A stretch of 64,000 nt of DNA, taken from positions 458,191-522,190 of the forward strand of contig NZ_JABCNG010000003.1 in NCBI RefSeq assembly GCF_012932495.1, read 5' to 3'. The first letter of the stretch is position 1. The number at the start of each line of letters is the position of its first letter. The notes under the pieces were generated by a model that ran no database searches, was not told the DNA's origin, and saw only the letters and a program-made list of their open reading frames with translations. The translations under genes were made by a program, and so were the position numbers. This DNA is from Novosphingobium sp. SG919 (lineage in GTDB: Bacteria; Pseudomonadota; Alphaproteobacteria; Sphingomonadales; Sphingomonadaceae). Of this stretch, positions 36,077 to 43,523 are shown in pieces.

Positions 36077-36201
36077 CAAAAGATTTCATCATTCTCGGGA
36101 CGGCAGAATCCCATGAGGTTTCAAGCAATTGGCATTGATCGTCAAGGCCGATAACTGGAAGACCTCACGGCGCAATCGAACGCCGTCACAGGACACCAGA
36201 C

Positions 36202-36534
36202 ATGCGCAAACCCCGTAACTATGACGAGGACCTTAAGGCGCTTACCGCCAAGGCCAAGCAACTCAAGGCACGCAAGCAGAGCCACCTCGGCGAACTGGTC
36301 GAAGCGACCGGCGCCGATGCGCTGACCATCGAGGAACTAGCCGGCGCGCTGCTGTCGATTGCCGCCATCACCGATCCAACGCGACGGGAGGGATGGCGCA
36401 AACGCGGCGCTGCGTTCTTTTCTGGCGAGCGGACCGAACAGGCTTCTGGCCAGCGCACTGGCGACAACGCGCAGTCAGCAGCGCCGCACGACCAGCGCGC
36501 GCCATCGACTGGCCCTGCAACAGGCACGGCATGA
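36202..36534 (+). CDS. traC: TraC-like conjugal transfer accessory protein
   Basis: A 110-residue basic protein with N-terminal coiled-coil character (YDEDLKALTAKAKQLKARKQ) followed by LGELVEATGADALTIEELAGALL, the conserved block of the TraC family of Ti/rhizobial plasmids. It is divergent from traA across the oriT region, the standard position for a relaxosome accessory protein. The C-terminus is a low-complexity Gln/Gly/Ala tail. Confidence 0.75.
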   Translation: MRKPRNYDEDLKALTAKAKQLKARKQSHLGELVEATGADALTIEELAGALLSIAAITDPTRREGWRKRGAAFFSGERTEQASGQRTGDNAQSAAPHDQRAPSTGPATGTA

Positions 36535-36550
36535 CACAAGAGCCTGGCAG

Positions 36551-36766
36551 GTGAAGCGTCGCGAGCGCACGCGGCAGTTGATCGAATTGGGCGGGCTGGT
36601 TGCCAAGGCTGGCCTCGTCGAACTGACCGATGATGATCGCGCGGTCATTCTTGGCCTCCTGGTCGAGGCGGCGGCGAAACTGCGGACCGACGACACCGGC
36701 AACCAACTCACGCTGTGGCGGCGGCGTGGACAGCGAGCATTTGCCGATGCCGACGACACAGACTGA
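36551..36766 (+). CDS. traD: TraD-like small conjugal transfer protein
   Basis: About 71 residues from a GTG: VKRRERTRQLIELGGLVAKA and ELTDDDRAVILGLLVEAAAK match the small Ti-type TraD family (not the TraD coupling ATPase). The same frame is open upstream through DTRAWQ, and the true start may lie some residues earlier, overlapping traC. It follows traC directly; both probably help assemble the relaxosome. Confidence 0.65.
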   Translation: MKRRERTRQLIELGGLVAKAGLVELTDDDRAVILGLLVEAAAKLRTDDTGNQLTLWRRRGQRAFADADDTD

Positions 36767-36842
36767 GCAGCCGGCAACATCGCTTCCACCGTCCATCGCC
36801 AGCGCATTGCCCCGCGCCAGCCGCGTCGCCATAGGGTCAGCT

Positions 36843-37010
36843 ATGGACGACAAGACCAAGACCCGCATTCTCGGCGTGATTGAACGTGCACCGCAGTGGC
36901 TTCGCAACGATCTGGCCGCCAAGGATCCGGCCGCACGCGCGCGTGCGGAAGAGTCGCTGGCCGCGATGCTTGTCGATGCACTCGATGAGGGCAACAAGGC
37001 AGCCAGTTGA
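36843..37010 (+). CDS. Small DUF6771-like protein
   Basis: A 55-residue protein (MDDKTKTRILGVIERAPQWL, then a helical acidic tail). The -RIxxVIxRAPxWxRxDLA- pattern is seen in small proteins next to traC/traD in sphingomonad elements. An ATG at 36747 in the same frame would add 32 residues and overlap traD; the shorter form fits the family better. Function unknown. Confidence 0.5.
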   Translation: MDDKTKTRILGVIERAPQWLRNDLAAKDPAARARAEESLAAMLVDALDEGNKAAS

Positions 37011-37091
37011 CAGCCGGCGGCAATACCAAGCGGACTGGCAGACCTTCACGGTATGGCCATCCCTAAAGGCACAATTCGGTGTGCGAGGCAC

Positions 37092-37733
37092 ATGATGAAC
37101 AACGAAGGCCTTGATCCGCACCTGCTGTATGCTTGGCTCACCGCGCGATCGCTGGCGCGCGGGCTACCCATGCCAATCGCCGAGCATGGCGGCTTCCGCG
37201 TCGATACCGGATCGGAAACCGAAACGGTCCGCTGGGTGTTTCCGTGCATCAGCGATGGGCTCAGGGATCTTGCCCGCACGATCCATCAGTCACGCCAGTT
37301 CGTGAAGGTCTGTGAAACGTCGGAGGCCTTGCGTGCCGCGATGCCAGCACACTGGACTATCCATGCGCCAAGTCATGTGATGCGAGCTAATGGCATGATG
37401 CCGCGCAGGCAACTCGCGGATGGATACTCCATCGCGGTCGAGCAATCTGGCCCCGTGACGTCGGTCCGCATTGTCACAGACACCGGCATCTTGGCAGCCA
37501 GCGGCTACGGGGCCGAGACAGATGGTGTCTTCGTCTACGACCGCATCGTGACCGAGCCAGAGCATCGTCGCAAAGGCTTGGGTCATGTCCTCATGCAGAC
37601 CTTGCACGAGGCTATGCGCGATCTCGACAGTTTCGAACTGCTGGTCGCCACCGACGATGGTCGGGCACTCTACGAAACGCTCGGCTGGCGGAAGATCACG
37701 TCCTACGCCAGCGCTTCGATTATAATGACGTGA
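37092..37733 (+). CDS. GNAT-family N-acetyltransferase
   Basis: A 213-residue protein whose C-terminal third is a GNAT domain: VYDRIVTEPEHRRKGLGHVL is the acetyl-CoA pyrophosphate loop (R-x2-G-x-G/A), and ATDDGRALYETLGWRKITSY is the terminal strand-helix. The N-terminal 100 residues are unlike standard GNATs. The ATG at 37092 has GAGG just upstream; the frame is open from 37053. No antitoxin is adjacent, so I do not call it a TacT-type toxin. Substrate unknown. Confidence 0.75.
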   Translation: MMNNEGLDPHLLYAWLTARSLARGLPMPIAEHGGFRVDTGSETETVRWVFPCISDGLRDLARTIHQSRQFVKVCETSEALRAAMPAHWTIHAPSHVMRANGMMPRRQLADGYSIAVEQSGPVTSVRIVTDTGILAASGYGAETDGVFVYDRIVTEPEHRRKGLGHVLMQTLHEAMRDLDSFELLVATDDGRALYETLGWRKITSYASASIIMT

Positions 37734-37752
37734 GCCCCAGAGGCGGTGTGCC

Positions 37753-38907
37753 TTAGCCTGGCCAGTCCGCATCGAGACCGAAGGTCGCGGCGTCGAACCG
37801 GCCTTCAGTCTTCACGAACTCGCCATCGCCAGGGTTGAGCTGGTCGATCGGTAGCGGAATGTTCGGTAGGGGGCGGTGGGCCCAAGGATTGTGAACGATA
37901 CGCGCGCCGCGGCCCCAGGGACGCCACGCGCTGAGATGATCGAAAGCGAGAACAGCGCTCACGCCGCGCTTTCTCGCCCGGCGGCCATCATGCAGCACAC
38001 CGTTATTGCCCCGCCCGGCCTCCAGCGTGCCTTCGTCATCAGGCGAGGTGCGGCGCAGGATGCCAACCGTCGATCCGAGCAGTGCGTCGAGCAGGTCGCG
38101 CTCGCCCGCGGCATCTCCTGCAGCGTTGAACGCGATCACATAGGGCACAGGCAATGCGCCATAGCGATTCGCCTTCTTGAGAAGCGAACCACGAAGGTCA
38201 TCGCCCGGGACAGCCATCCTGATGCCATAGGATGTCGCGCCGATGCTACGATCGCCCTCGGCATAGGCTTTCTTGCGTTTCACCATCGCCGAGAAAATGA
38301 GCTTCAGGCTATGCTGGCTATGGATCAGTGGCTTCGCACGTTTGGCGGCGGCTTCGTCCTCCGGAAGCTGCGCGATCCACCGTGCGAGTACGCGGCGCAG
38401 CGCCTTCAGGCTGATCGGCTGGGTCGGAACACCCTGGACCTTCACGGCAATGAAATGAACCGGGCTCGGCACCTCAGCAGCGGCATCAAGCGCGGTGGTC
38501 AGCCTGCGCTGCGCACCGGCCGCGTCCATCGACTCGCCATTCGTCATCACGCATTCGACGATGAATTCAGTGCCATCAGGGGCGCGCACGAGAAAATCGG
38601 GGCTGGTGCTTTTTCCCTCGATGACCGGCTCGACCTCGACGATCGTGTGGCCTGACCGGATCAGCAGCTCATGCACCAGCAACTCGAACAGAGCGGCGCC
38701 ATGCGTCGTGTCAATCGACCGCAGACGCTTCACCAGATCACCCCGGTGATCCGCCGGATAACGCGACAGGCAATCATTAAGAAACGCGCGGACCGCCGCC
38801 GCTTCGGGCCGTGCCGACTGGTTCAGGTAGCTGTAGTTGGTGTCTTCGGCGCGCGGCGTCCGGTGCTCGGTTCGAGGGATGTCGTCAAACAGGTCCATTG
38901 GGCTCAC
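37753..38907 (-). CDS. PD-(D/E)XK-like protein, last gene of the methyltransferase-HNH operon
   Basis: Unrecognised 384-residue protein. Residues 75-120 look like a restriction-endonuclease core: helix FELLVHELLIRSGH (Glu80), then TSPDFLVRAPDGTEFIVECV, in which Asp104 and Glu118 sit as in PD-(D/E)XK. The usual Lys is absent (E-C-V), so it may be an unusual active site or an inactive fold. The C-terminal half has no known motif. It lies 30 nt after the AlbA_2 gene, on the same strand, completing a four-gene unit. Confidence 0.6.
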   Translation of the reverse strand: MSPMDLFDDIPRTEHRTPRAEDTNYSYLNQSARPEAAAVRAFLNDCLSRYPADHRGDLVKRLRSIDTTHGAALFELLVHELLIRSGHTIVEVEPVIEGKSTSPDFLVRAPDGTEFIVECVMTNGESMDAAGAQRRLTTALDAAAEVPSPVHFIAVKVQGVPTQPISLKALRRVLARWIAQLPEDEAAAKRAKPLIHSQHSLKLIFSAMVKRKKAYAEGDRSIGATSYGIRMAVPGDDLRGSLLKKANRYGALPVPYVIAFNAAGDAAGERDLLDALLGSTVGILRRTSPDDEGTLEAGRGNNGVLHDGRRARKRGVSAVLAFDHLSAWRPWGRGARIVHNPWAHRPLPNIPLPIDQLNPGDGEFVKTEGRFDAATFGLDADWPG

Positions 38908-38937
38908 TTACGCTGGAAGCCCATGGCTGTGCAGTGA

Positions 38938-40083
38938 TTATCGAGGGTCCGCGAATGGATTGGCAGGACGCTCGAGACCGAATGCCAGCCAGAAGCGGCG
39001 CAACAGTGGCAGCAGTGCGGCGCGGTTCATCATTTCGACCACTAAGGGCGGTAGCGTCACCTGTCCGCGCCAGGCCGGGGCCGACCAGTGCTCTTTCGAC
39101 TCGACCAGATGATAGTCCTTGATGCCGACCAGTGTGGCCATGACCAGCCATGGACCGTCGACCCCATAGTGGCTGAGCCAGGCCACGCCCGAGATAGCTG
39201 CATCGAGCAGTCCATCCTCGAACCGCTTGGGCCAGACCAGCTTCACCTTTTCCTCGCTAAGTTCGTCGACGATGCGCCCGATCGTCCACACCATGTCGGT
39301 GCGGCCGGTGCGATGGGTGACGGAATAGGAGCGGACCGCGCCCTGCTCTCCCGGATTGGTGTGCAGCAGCAGGCCCTCGATCATGCGAATCGATTCTATA
39401 TATCCCGAGGGCTTGTGCGGGGCGAGGGCATGTTCGGGGGTTACATCGAGATCGCGTACCTCGCGGAAAATCGTCGTCGGAATGAGCGAGACGATCGCCG
39501 TTGGATCATCGCCGAGGAAAATCGGGAGTTCGCCGCGGGTCGCAGCATCGACCGCGTCAAGATGCAGAGCTCGGAGCCGCGCGGGGAGCGCCTCGCTCGC
39601 GGTGAAGGCGTCGCGTAGTTCCTGCGTGTCCATCTCATATTTGCCGTTGCTTGCACGGCCGAAGAACCGGTTGCTGTTCTTGAAGATGACCCTGTGCGGC
39701 GCGATCGTGCTGGCGGGTATCCGAATCAGCATGACGCCGCCGGCCTCACCGCAATCGATCCAGCGCAGCTTCACCCCGGGCATGCGAGGCTCGACGCCGG
39801 CCAGCAATATCTCGTCCCAGCGCAGCACTTCCTTGTCGGTGTCCTCGACTTCCAGCCCGGCTATGGTCGTAGCGACGCCTTTCGGTGCATCGATGCCGAA
39901 CAGGAGATCGCCGCCCTGAGCGTTGGCGAAGGAGGTCACATCGGCGAGGAATTCCTTTCGTGCGCTTTCCGAGTTTCCAGGAAGCTCGCGCTTGAACTCG
40001 AGCGTGCGCCGCTCGGCAACCTGATTTGCAAACAAGGCTTCGAGATCGCTCCTGCCGATATCCTCGAAGGCACGCGGGATCAT
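38938..40083 (-). CDS. AlbA_2 (Schlafen-like) domain protein
   Basis: A 381-residue protein. The N-terminal AlbA_2 domain is clear: RRTLEFKRELPG, then KEFLADVTSFANAQGGDLLFGID and the DEILLAGVEPR region, followed by VMLIRIPAST and NRFFGRASNGKYEMDTQEL. AlbA_2/Schlafen domains bind nucleic acid, and related proteins act in antiviral systems or as regulators. The C-terminal 200 residues are not recognised. The ATG at 40083 overlaps the upstream methyltransferase-HNH stop (ATGA), so the two are made together. Confidence 0.75.
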   Translation of the reverse strand: MIPRAFEDIGRSDLEALFANQVAERRTLEFKRELPGNSESARKEFLADVTSFANAQGGDLLFGIDAPKGVATTIAGLEVEDTDKEVLRWDEILLAGVEPRMPGVKLRWIDCGEAGGVMLIRIPASTIAPHRVIFKNSNRFFGRASNGKYEMDTQELRDAFTASEALPARLRALHLDAVDAATRGELPIFLGDDPTAIVSLIPTTIFREVRDLDVTPEHALAPHKPSGYIESIRMIEGLLLHTNPGEQGAVRSYSVTHRTGRTDMVWTIGRIVDELSEEKVKLVWPKRFEDGLLDAAISGVAWLSHYGVDGPWLVMATLVGIKDYHLVESKEHWSAPAWRGQVTLPPLVVEMMNRAALLPLLRRFWLAFGLERPANPFADPR

Positions 40084-41852
40084 GGGTTCGCTCCAGCCAG
40101 AAGCGGGGATTGACGTTCGGTGACACCGCCCCATTCAGGCACTTGCTGATCCTGCCGCAGGCGCAACCGCCGCCATTCCAGTGCCGACCATATTCCATCA
40201 AGGTCAGGCACGTCGTCGATTGGCAGCGCGGCGGCGGCCTCGCGCAGAAATCTCGGCCCCAGCGCGCCATCGTCGAGCCAGGCGCGCTGCCACCAATCGA
40301 ACACAAAGGGGCGAGCCGCCGCCATCGCGTCGCGCGTCGGGAGCCGGTCGCGCTTATGGTGCTGGTTGATGCGTCGGGTCGAGGGCATCAGGTTCCAGAG
40401 GTCTCCGCATGGCCATGCCGACCAGGGCAGGCAATGGTCGATGTCGAGCTGCGTGTCGGGGACTGGCTTGCCGGTCCAGATGCAGGCGATCGTGGCACTG
40501 CCTTCGCGGATACGCGCCGCCGCGTGGCGGGCGAGCAAGGTATCGCGTTGCGGCTCTTCCCAGACAAGGGCAGCTTCAGGGGCGCCGAGGGGCAAGGCAA
40601 GCTCCATGCGATCGGCATAGCCGCGCATCAGTCGTGCCCATTCGGAGATCAGCACTGGTTCGATCCAGGCGCCGAGCCGGGTCAGCGCCCGCCAGACATG
40701 GCCGGGCACGTTGAGGCTGCCCCATTGCCGTAGCGTCGCCAAATCGAGGATGAGCGCTTGGCGGGTGCGCGGGGCGCGCATCCGGTTCGCACCGAACACG
40801 CGCTGGTCGCTGCCGGGAAAGCGCGTGAAATTGGCGGGCATGGTTGCGATGGTCGCGGCTGCATCGCCGATCGCGCTGGCGACCGCCGCCGCACGGGGGC
40901 CGCTGAAACTGGCTCCGGGCCGCAGATCGATACCCGACAAGTAATCGTCGAGCAGCGCACGGAACCCAGCCTTGGCGAATCCCAGTCCATCGGGACCGGC
41001 ATTGTGCGGCATCTGCGGGAAACCGGCACGGACTAACGGCAGATACATGCGCAGCCAGTTGAGCGCGACGAGACCCAACGGCACGTCGACCGCATCGGCT
41101 TCGGTCACAGACGGCGTTGCGGTGGCAGGCGCGACATCGGCGATCCGCGCAACCGCACGCAACAGCGCAAGCTTGTATGTCGCGCTCTTGTCGTCGCCGA
41201 GAATGATGCCGCGAATCAGTGGGAGCGCGCCGCTGCCATCATCAGGCATGCGCAGCACGACATGGGTCCAGGACACATCGCCGCGTCCCATCCGGTCGCC
41301 ACTCGGCGCCGCGCGCAGCACCTCGATGCCGTTTATCCTTGCGAGTGCTTCGACCTCGCCGAAGCTCACCGCAAACATCGGCCGGTCGGCGGGGGCTTCG
41401 CCTTCGCGCAACGACAGGATCAGGAGACCGCCGGGCTTGAGCAAGGTGGTGAGCTTGCGGAAGGCACGCATCCGGTCGGCGGGTGCAACATGCTGCCAGA
41501 CTGCCGAGACCATTATCAGATCGAAAGCGAGACCCAGTGCATGGGCTTTTGTGAGGCCGGGCAGGCGATCGTCAAGCCAGCGGATCATGCTGGCGCCATG
41601 GCGGCGCTGGCCTTCGGCGCGCATGCCAGCCGCCGGTTCGACTGCAACCACCTCATAGCCGCGAGACGCAAGCCATGCGGCGTCACGCCCGGAACCTGCT
41701 CCGACATCGAGTGCGACCGCATCGCTCACCTGTTCGGGGAGCATGCCGAGGATTGGATCGTGGATACGGAGCAAGGCAGGGTCGTCGTAGCGCGCGGCAA
41801 GGTCGCCCGCCTGCGCGTCATAGACTGCAATCGATGCGTCGCTGCCGCTCAT
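40080..41852 (-). CDS. Class I SAM methyltransferase-HNH nuclease fusion
   Basis: A 590-residue fusion. N-terminal methyltransferase: ALDVGAGSGRDAAWLA (motif I, 47-62), VVAVEPAAGM and KPGGLLILSLREG. A middle region of about 200 residues (WLRMYLPLVRAGFPQMPHN; GANRMRAPRTRQALI) is not recognised. A C-terminal HNH domain reads IACIWTGKPV, then DIDHCLPWSAW (Asp472, His473), DLWNLMP (Asn487) and INQHHKRDR (His498, Lys500). The ATG at 41852 overlaps the small upstream gene by 4 nt. Joining a methyltransferase to a nuclease in one chain suggests a restriction-like or self/non-self function; the methyl target could also be RNA or a small molecule. Confidence 0.75.
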   Translation of the reverse strand: MSGSDASIAVYDAQAGDLAARYDDPALLRIHDPILGMLPEQVSDAVALDVGAGSGRDAAWLASRGYEVVAVEPAAGMRAEGQRRHGASMIRWLDDRLPGLTKAHALGLAFDLIMVSAVWQHVAPADRMRAFRKLTTLLKPGGLLILSLREGEAPADRPMFAVSFGEVEALARINGIEVLRAAPSGDRMGRGDVSWTHVVLRMPDDGSGALPLIRGIILGDDKSATYKLALLRAVARIADVAPATATPSVTEADAVDVPLGLVALNWLRMYLPLVRAGFPQMPHNAGPDGLGFAKAGFRALLDDYLSGIDLRPGASFSGPRAAAVASAIGDAAATIATMPANFTRFPGSDQRVFGANRMRAPRTRQALILDLATLRQWGSLNVPGHVWRALTRLGAWIEPVLISEWARLMRGYADRMELALPLGAPEAALVWEEPQRDTLLARHAAARIREGSATIACIWTGKPVPDTQLDIDHCLPWSAWPCGDLWNLMPSTRRINQHHKRDRLPTRDAMAAARPFVFDWWQRAWLDDGALGPRFLREAAAALPIDDVPDLDGIWSALEWRRLRLRQDQQVPEWGGVTERQSPLLAGANP

Positions 41853-42094
41853 TGCGACGGCAGGTTGCGCTGGGTCATCAGCAGTTCGAGCCGCGCAGCA
41901 ATCTCTTTCCAACGCGCAATTCCGGCCCGAACGCCCGCCGGCGCAAGCGCGCCGATCCGCTCGGCGACATGAAGCGGTGCGCGGGGGCCATACAGCCGGT
42001 CCACCGCCAGCGCTTCGGCCCTGCGCTCCTGCTCAAAAGACTTCGTCGCGGGACGCGGAAGATCATTTGGTTTAAGGGCGTCGGAGTCTCGCAT
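41849..42094 (-). CDS. Small protein heading the methyltransferase-HNH operon
   Basis: An 81-residue basic helical protein (starts MRDSDALKPNDLPRPATKSF; later VAERIGALAPAGVRAGIARW). The stop overlaps the next start by 4 nt, so it is the first gene of the four-gene unit. The frame stays open upstream to a TTG at 42130. No family recognised; it could be a regulator, antitoxin or specificity subunit. Confidence 0.5.
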   Translation of the reverse strand: MRDSDALKPNDLPRPATKSFEQERRAEALAVDRLYGPRAPLHVAERIGALAPAGVRAGIARWKEIAARLELLMTQRNLPSQ

Positions 42095-42370
42095 TGCCGT
42101 CGAGGCTAGCAGATATGTGCGTTGGTCCAAAGGATTGCGCGCGCAGTCGGTCAGCCGGTGTTGGTAAGCGCTTTATGGATATCAAACACAGCCAATCGCC
42201 GGTTCGTGGTCATCGACAAAGTGTCCCCAACATGACCCGTGCAGCCGCCTGGACGATGTCGATCGGGCGGTCGCGGTGGAGTTCTTCAGCGATCCTCCTG
42301 CCTGAATCCCGATGACGGGCCATCAGCCCCGATTTCGCTAAAGCAGCCGATTGCCCGTGCGCGAGCGAAG

Positions 42371-42418
42371 TTGACAAAATTAAAAAGAACATATAAAGAA
42401 CATATAAAGAACATATAT
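42371..42418 (+). promoter_or_regulatory. Promoter region with three tandem 11-bp repeats
   Basis: TTGACA (42371-42376) is followed by three head-to-tail copies of AGAACATATAA (42386-42396, 42397-42407, 42408-42418, the last ending T). TATAAA hexamers occur within the copies (42392-42397 at 15-nt spacing). Eleven-bp spacing puts the copies on one face of DNA. It lies in the 388-bp gap between the divergent operons, 65 bp before the 42483 gene. The rest of the gap (42095-42370) holds no supported gene. Confidence 0.55.
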
Positions 42419-42482
42419 CATTGATATTGGCTACGTGATAAATTCGGCATACCTCGGGTGAAGGAGCAAAGGGGAGTGCCAT

Positions 42483-43523
42483 ATGATCGAGCCCGATCAC
42501 CTCAATAACATCGCCATCGAACGTATGATCTTCCATGTTGTCGGACCCGACGATGGTAATCTCGTGCTGCTCGAAGAAATAGATGCTGGCGATCATGCCG
42601 ATTTCTTCGTCGATCGTATTCGGACCGCCTCCAATGGCGTGATGTTCGACTTCGTCGCCGCATCGCCGGTGCTGGCGTCTTTGACGCGGATCGAGGAAGA
42701 TGCGAGCCGCTTCGTATCAGAGACCAAAGATCTCGCGACCCTGTTCAACACCATGCACTCGGCTGCCGCGAGCGTCGGCGTGTTCCTGATGTTCGTACTC
42801 AACGTTGCGGGTGAGCGTCTGTACGCGATCATCAAGTATGACCATGAGGAAGTGCTTTCCTACACGATCGAGGAAGAGGAGGATGTGCGCCGCGCCCTCA
42901 TCGCCGCGATGACCAGCACCTTCGTGCGTTCACCAGACGCACTGCAAAAGGCAGCGATCATCCGCCTGACGGGAGCCGGCGGCGAACTCTCGGTCCGCGA
43001 CCGCGTGGCGCCAAGCAAGATCACCCGTTATTTTGCTGGCTTCCTCGGTGCCCGGCGTCGGTTTCAACCGGACCAGCTCACTACGACGCTCTCCGAAATC
43101 ACCAAGAAGACCGCGCGGAAACATGCCGGCACGCTCGGTCCTGCGGTCATGAGCCAGCTCAACCGGCGGGTCTATGACGCGGTCCAGGCGCAGCCCGGCT
43201 TCGATCCCGGCAATCGCGAACCCTTTCTTGCCGCCGTGTTCGGACCGCTGCCCGAAGACTCACCGGTCCGCAGCACCTTCGACAAGGAACTGCGCAACTC
43301 GCGGATCGAAAATGAAGTGTTCGATTTCGACCGCGAAGCGGTGCCCCGGCCGCGGCGCAAGCATATGGTCACCGACGAGGGGATCGAGGTCATTTACGAC
43401 CGGCAGTTCGAAGACCGTGTCCGGCGCGAAGCCCTTGCAGGCGGTGGCGAGCGGATCGTGATCGAAACCGGCGGGATCAGGGTTGAGGATGACTATGCCG
43501 AATCGCGTTCGCGCCTGCGCTGA
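42483..43523 (+). CDS. 37-kDa nucleoid-associated protein-like (NdpA/YejK-like)
   Basis: A 346-residue protein. Order and spacing resemble the NdpA/YejK family: an N-terminal HLNNIAIERMIFHVV block, a central beta-strand GVFLMFVLNVAGERLYAIIK, and a conserved core KITRYFAGFLGARRRFQPDQ matching the family's FLKGR/DFFMDFLGA segment. The C-terminus is charged (DREAVPRPRRKHM). Similarity is distant. The downstream gene overlaps by 29 nt and encodes a membrane protein, so this is a DNA-binding plus membrane pair, an organisation also seen in Kiwa-type defence. Its function here is unproven. Confidence 0.55.
   Translation: MIEPDHLNNIAIERMIFHVVGPDDGNLVLLEEIDAGDHADFFVDRIRTASNGVMFDFVAASPVLASLTRIEEDASRFVSETKDLATLFNTMHSAAASVGVFLMFVLNVAGERLYAIIKYDHEEVLSYTIEEEEDVRRALIAAMTSTFVRSPDALQKAAIIRLTGAGGELSVRDRVAPSKITRYFAGFLGARRRFQPDQLTTTLSEITKKTARKHAGTLGPAVMSQLNRRVYDAVQAQPGFDPGNREPFLAAVFGPLPEDSPVRSTFDKELRNSRIENEVFDFDREAVPRPRRKHMVTDEGIEVIYDRQFEDRVRREALAGGGERIVIETGGIRVEDDYAESRSRLR

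Noticed and set aside
37092..37733. GNAT protein as a TacT-type toxin
   Set aside because: No adjacent RHH antitoxin gene and the N-terminal region is unlike TacT.
42210..42323. A 37-codon minus-strand frame (MARHRDSGRRIAEELHRDRP start)
   Set aside because: It looks partly coding but has no clear ribosome site or recognisable family; kept out of the feature list.
42386..42418. The three 11-bp repeats read as a CRISPR array
   Set aside because: Repeats are too short, have no spacers between them and no cas genes are present.
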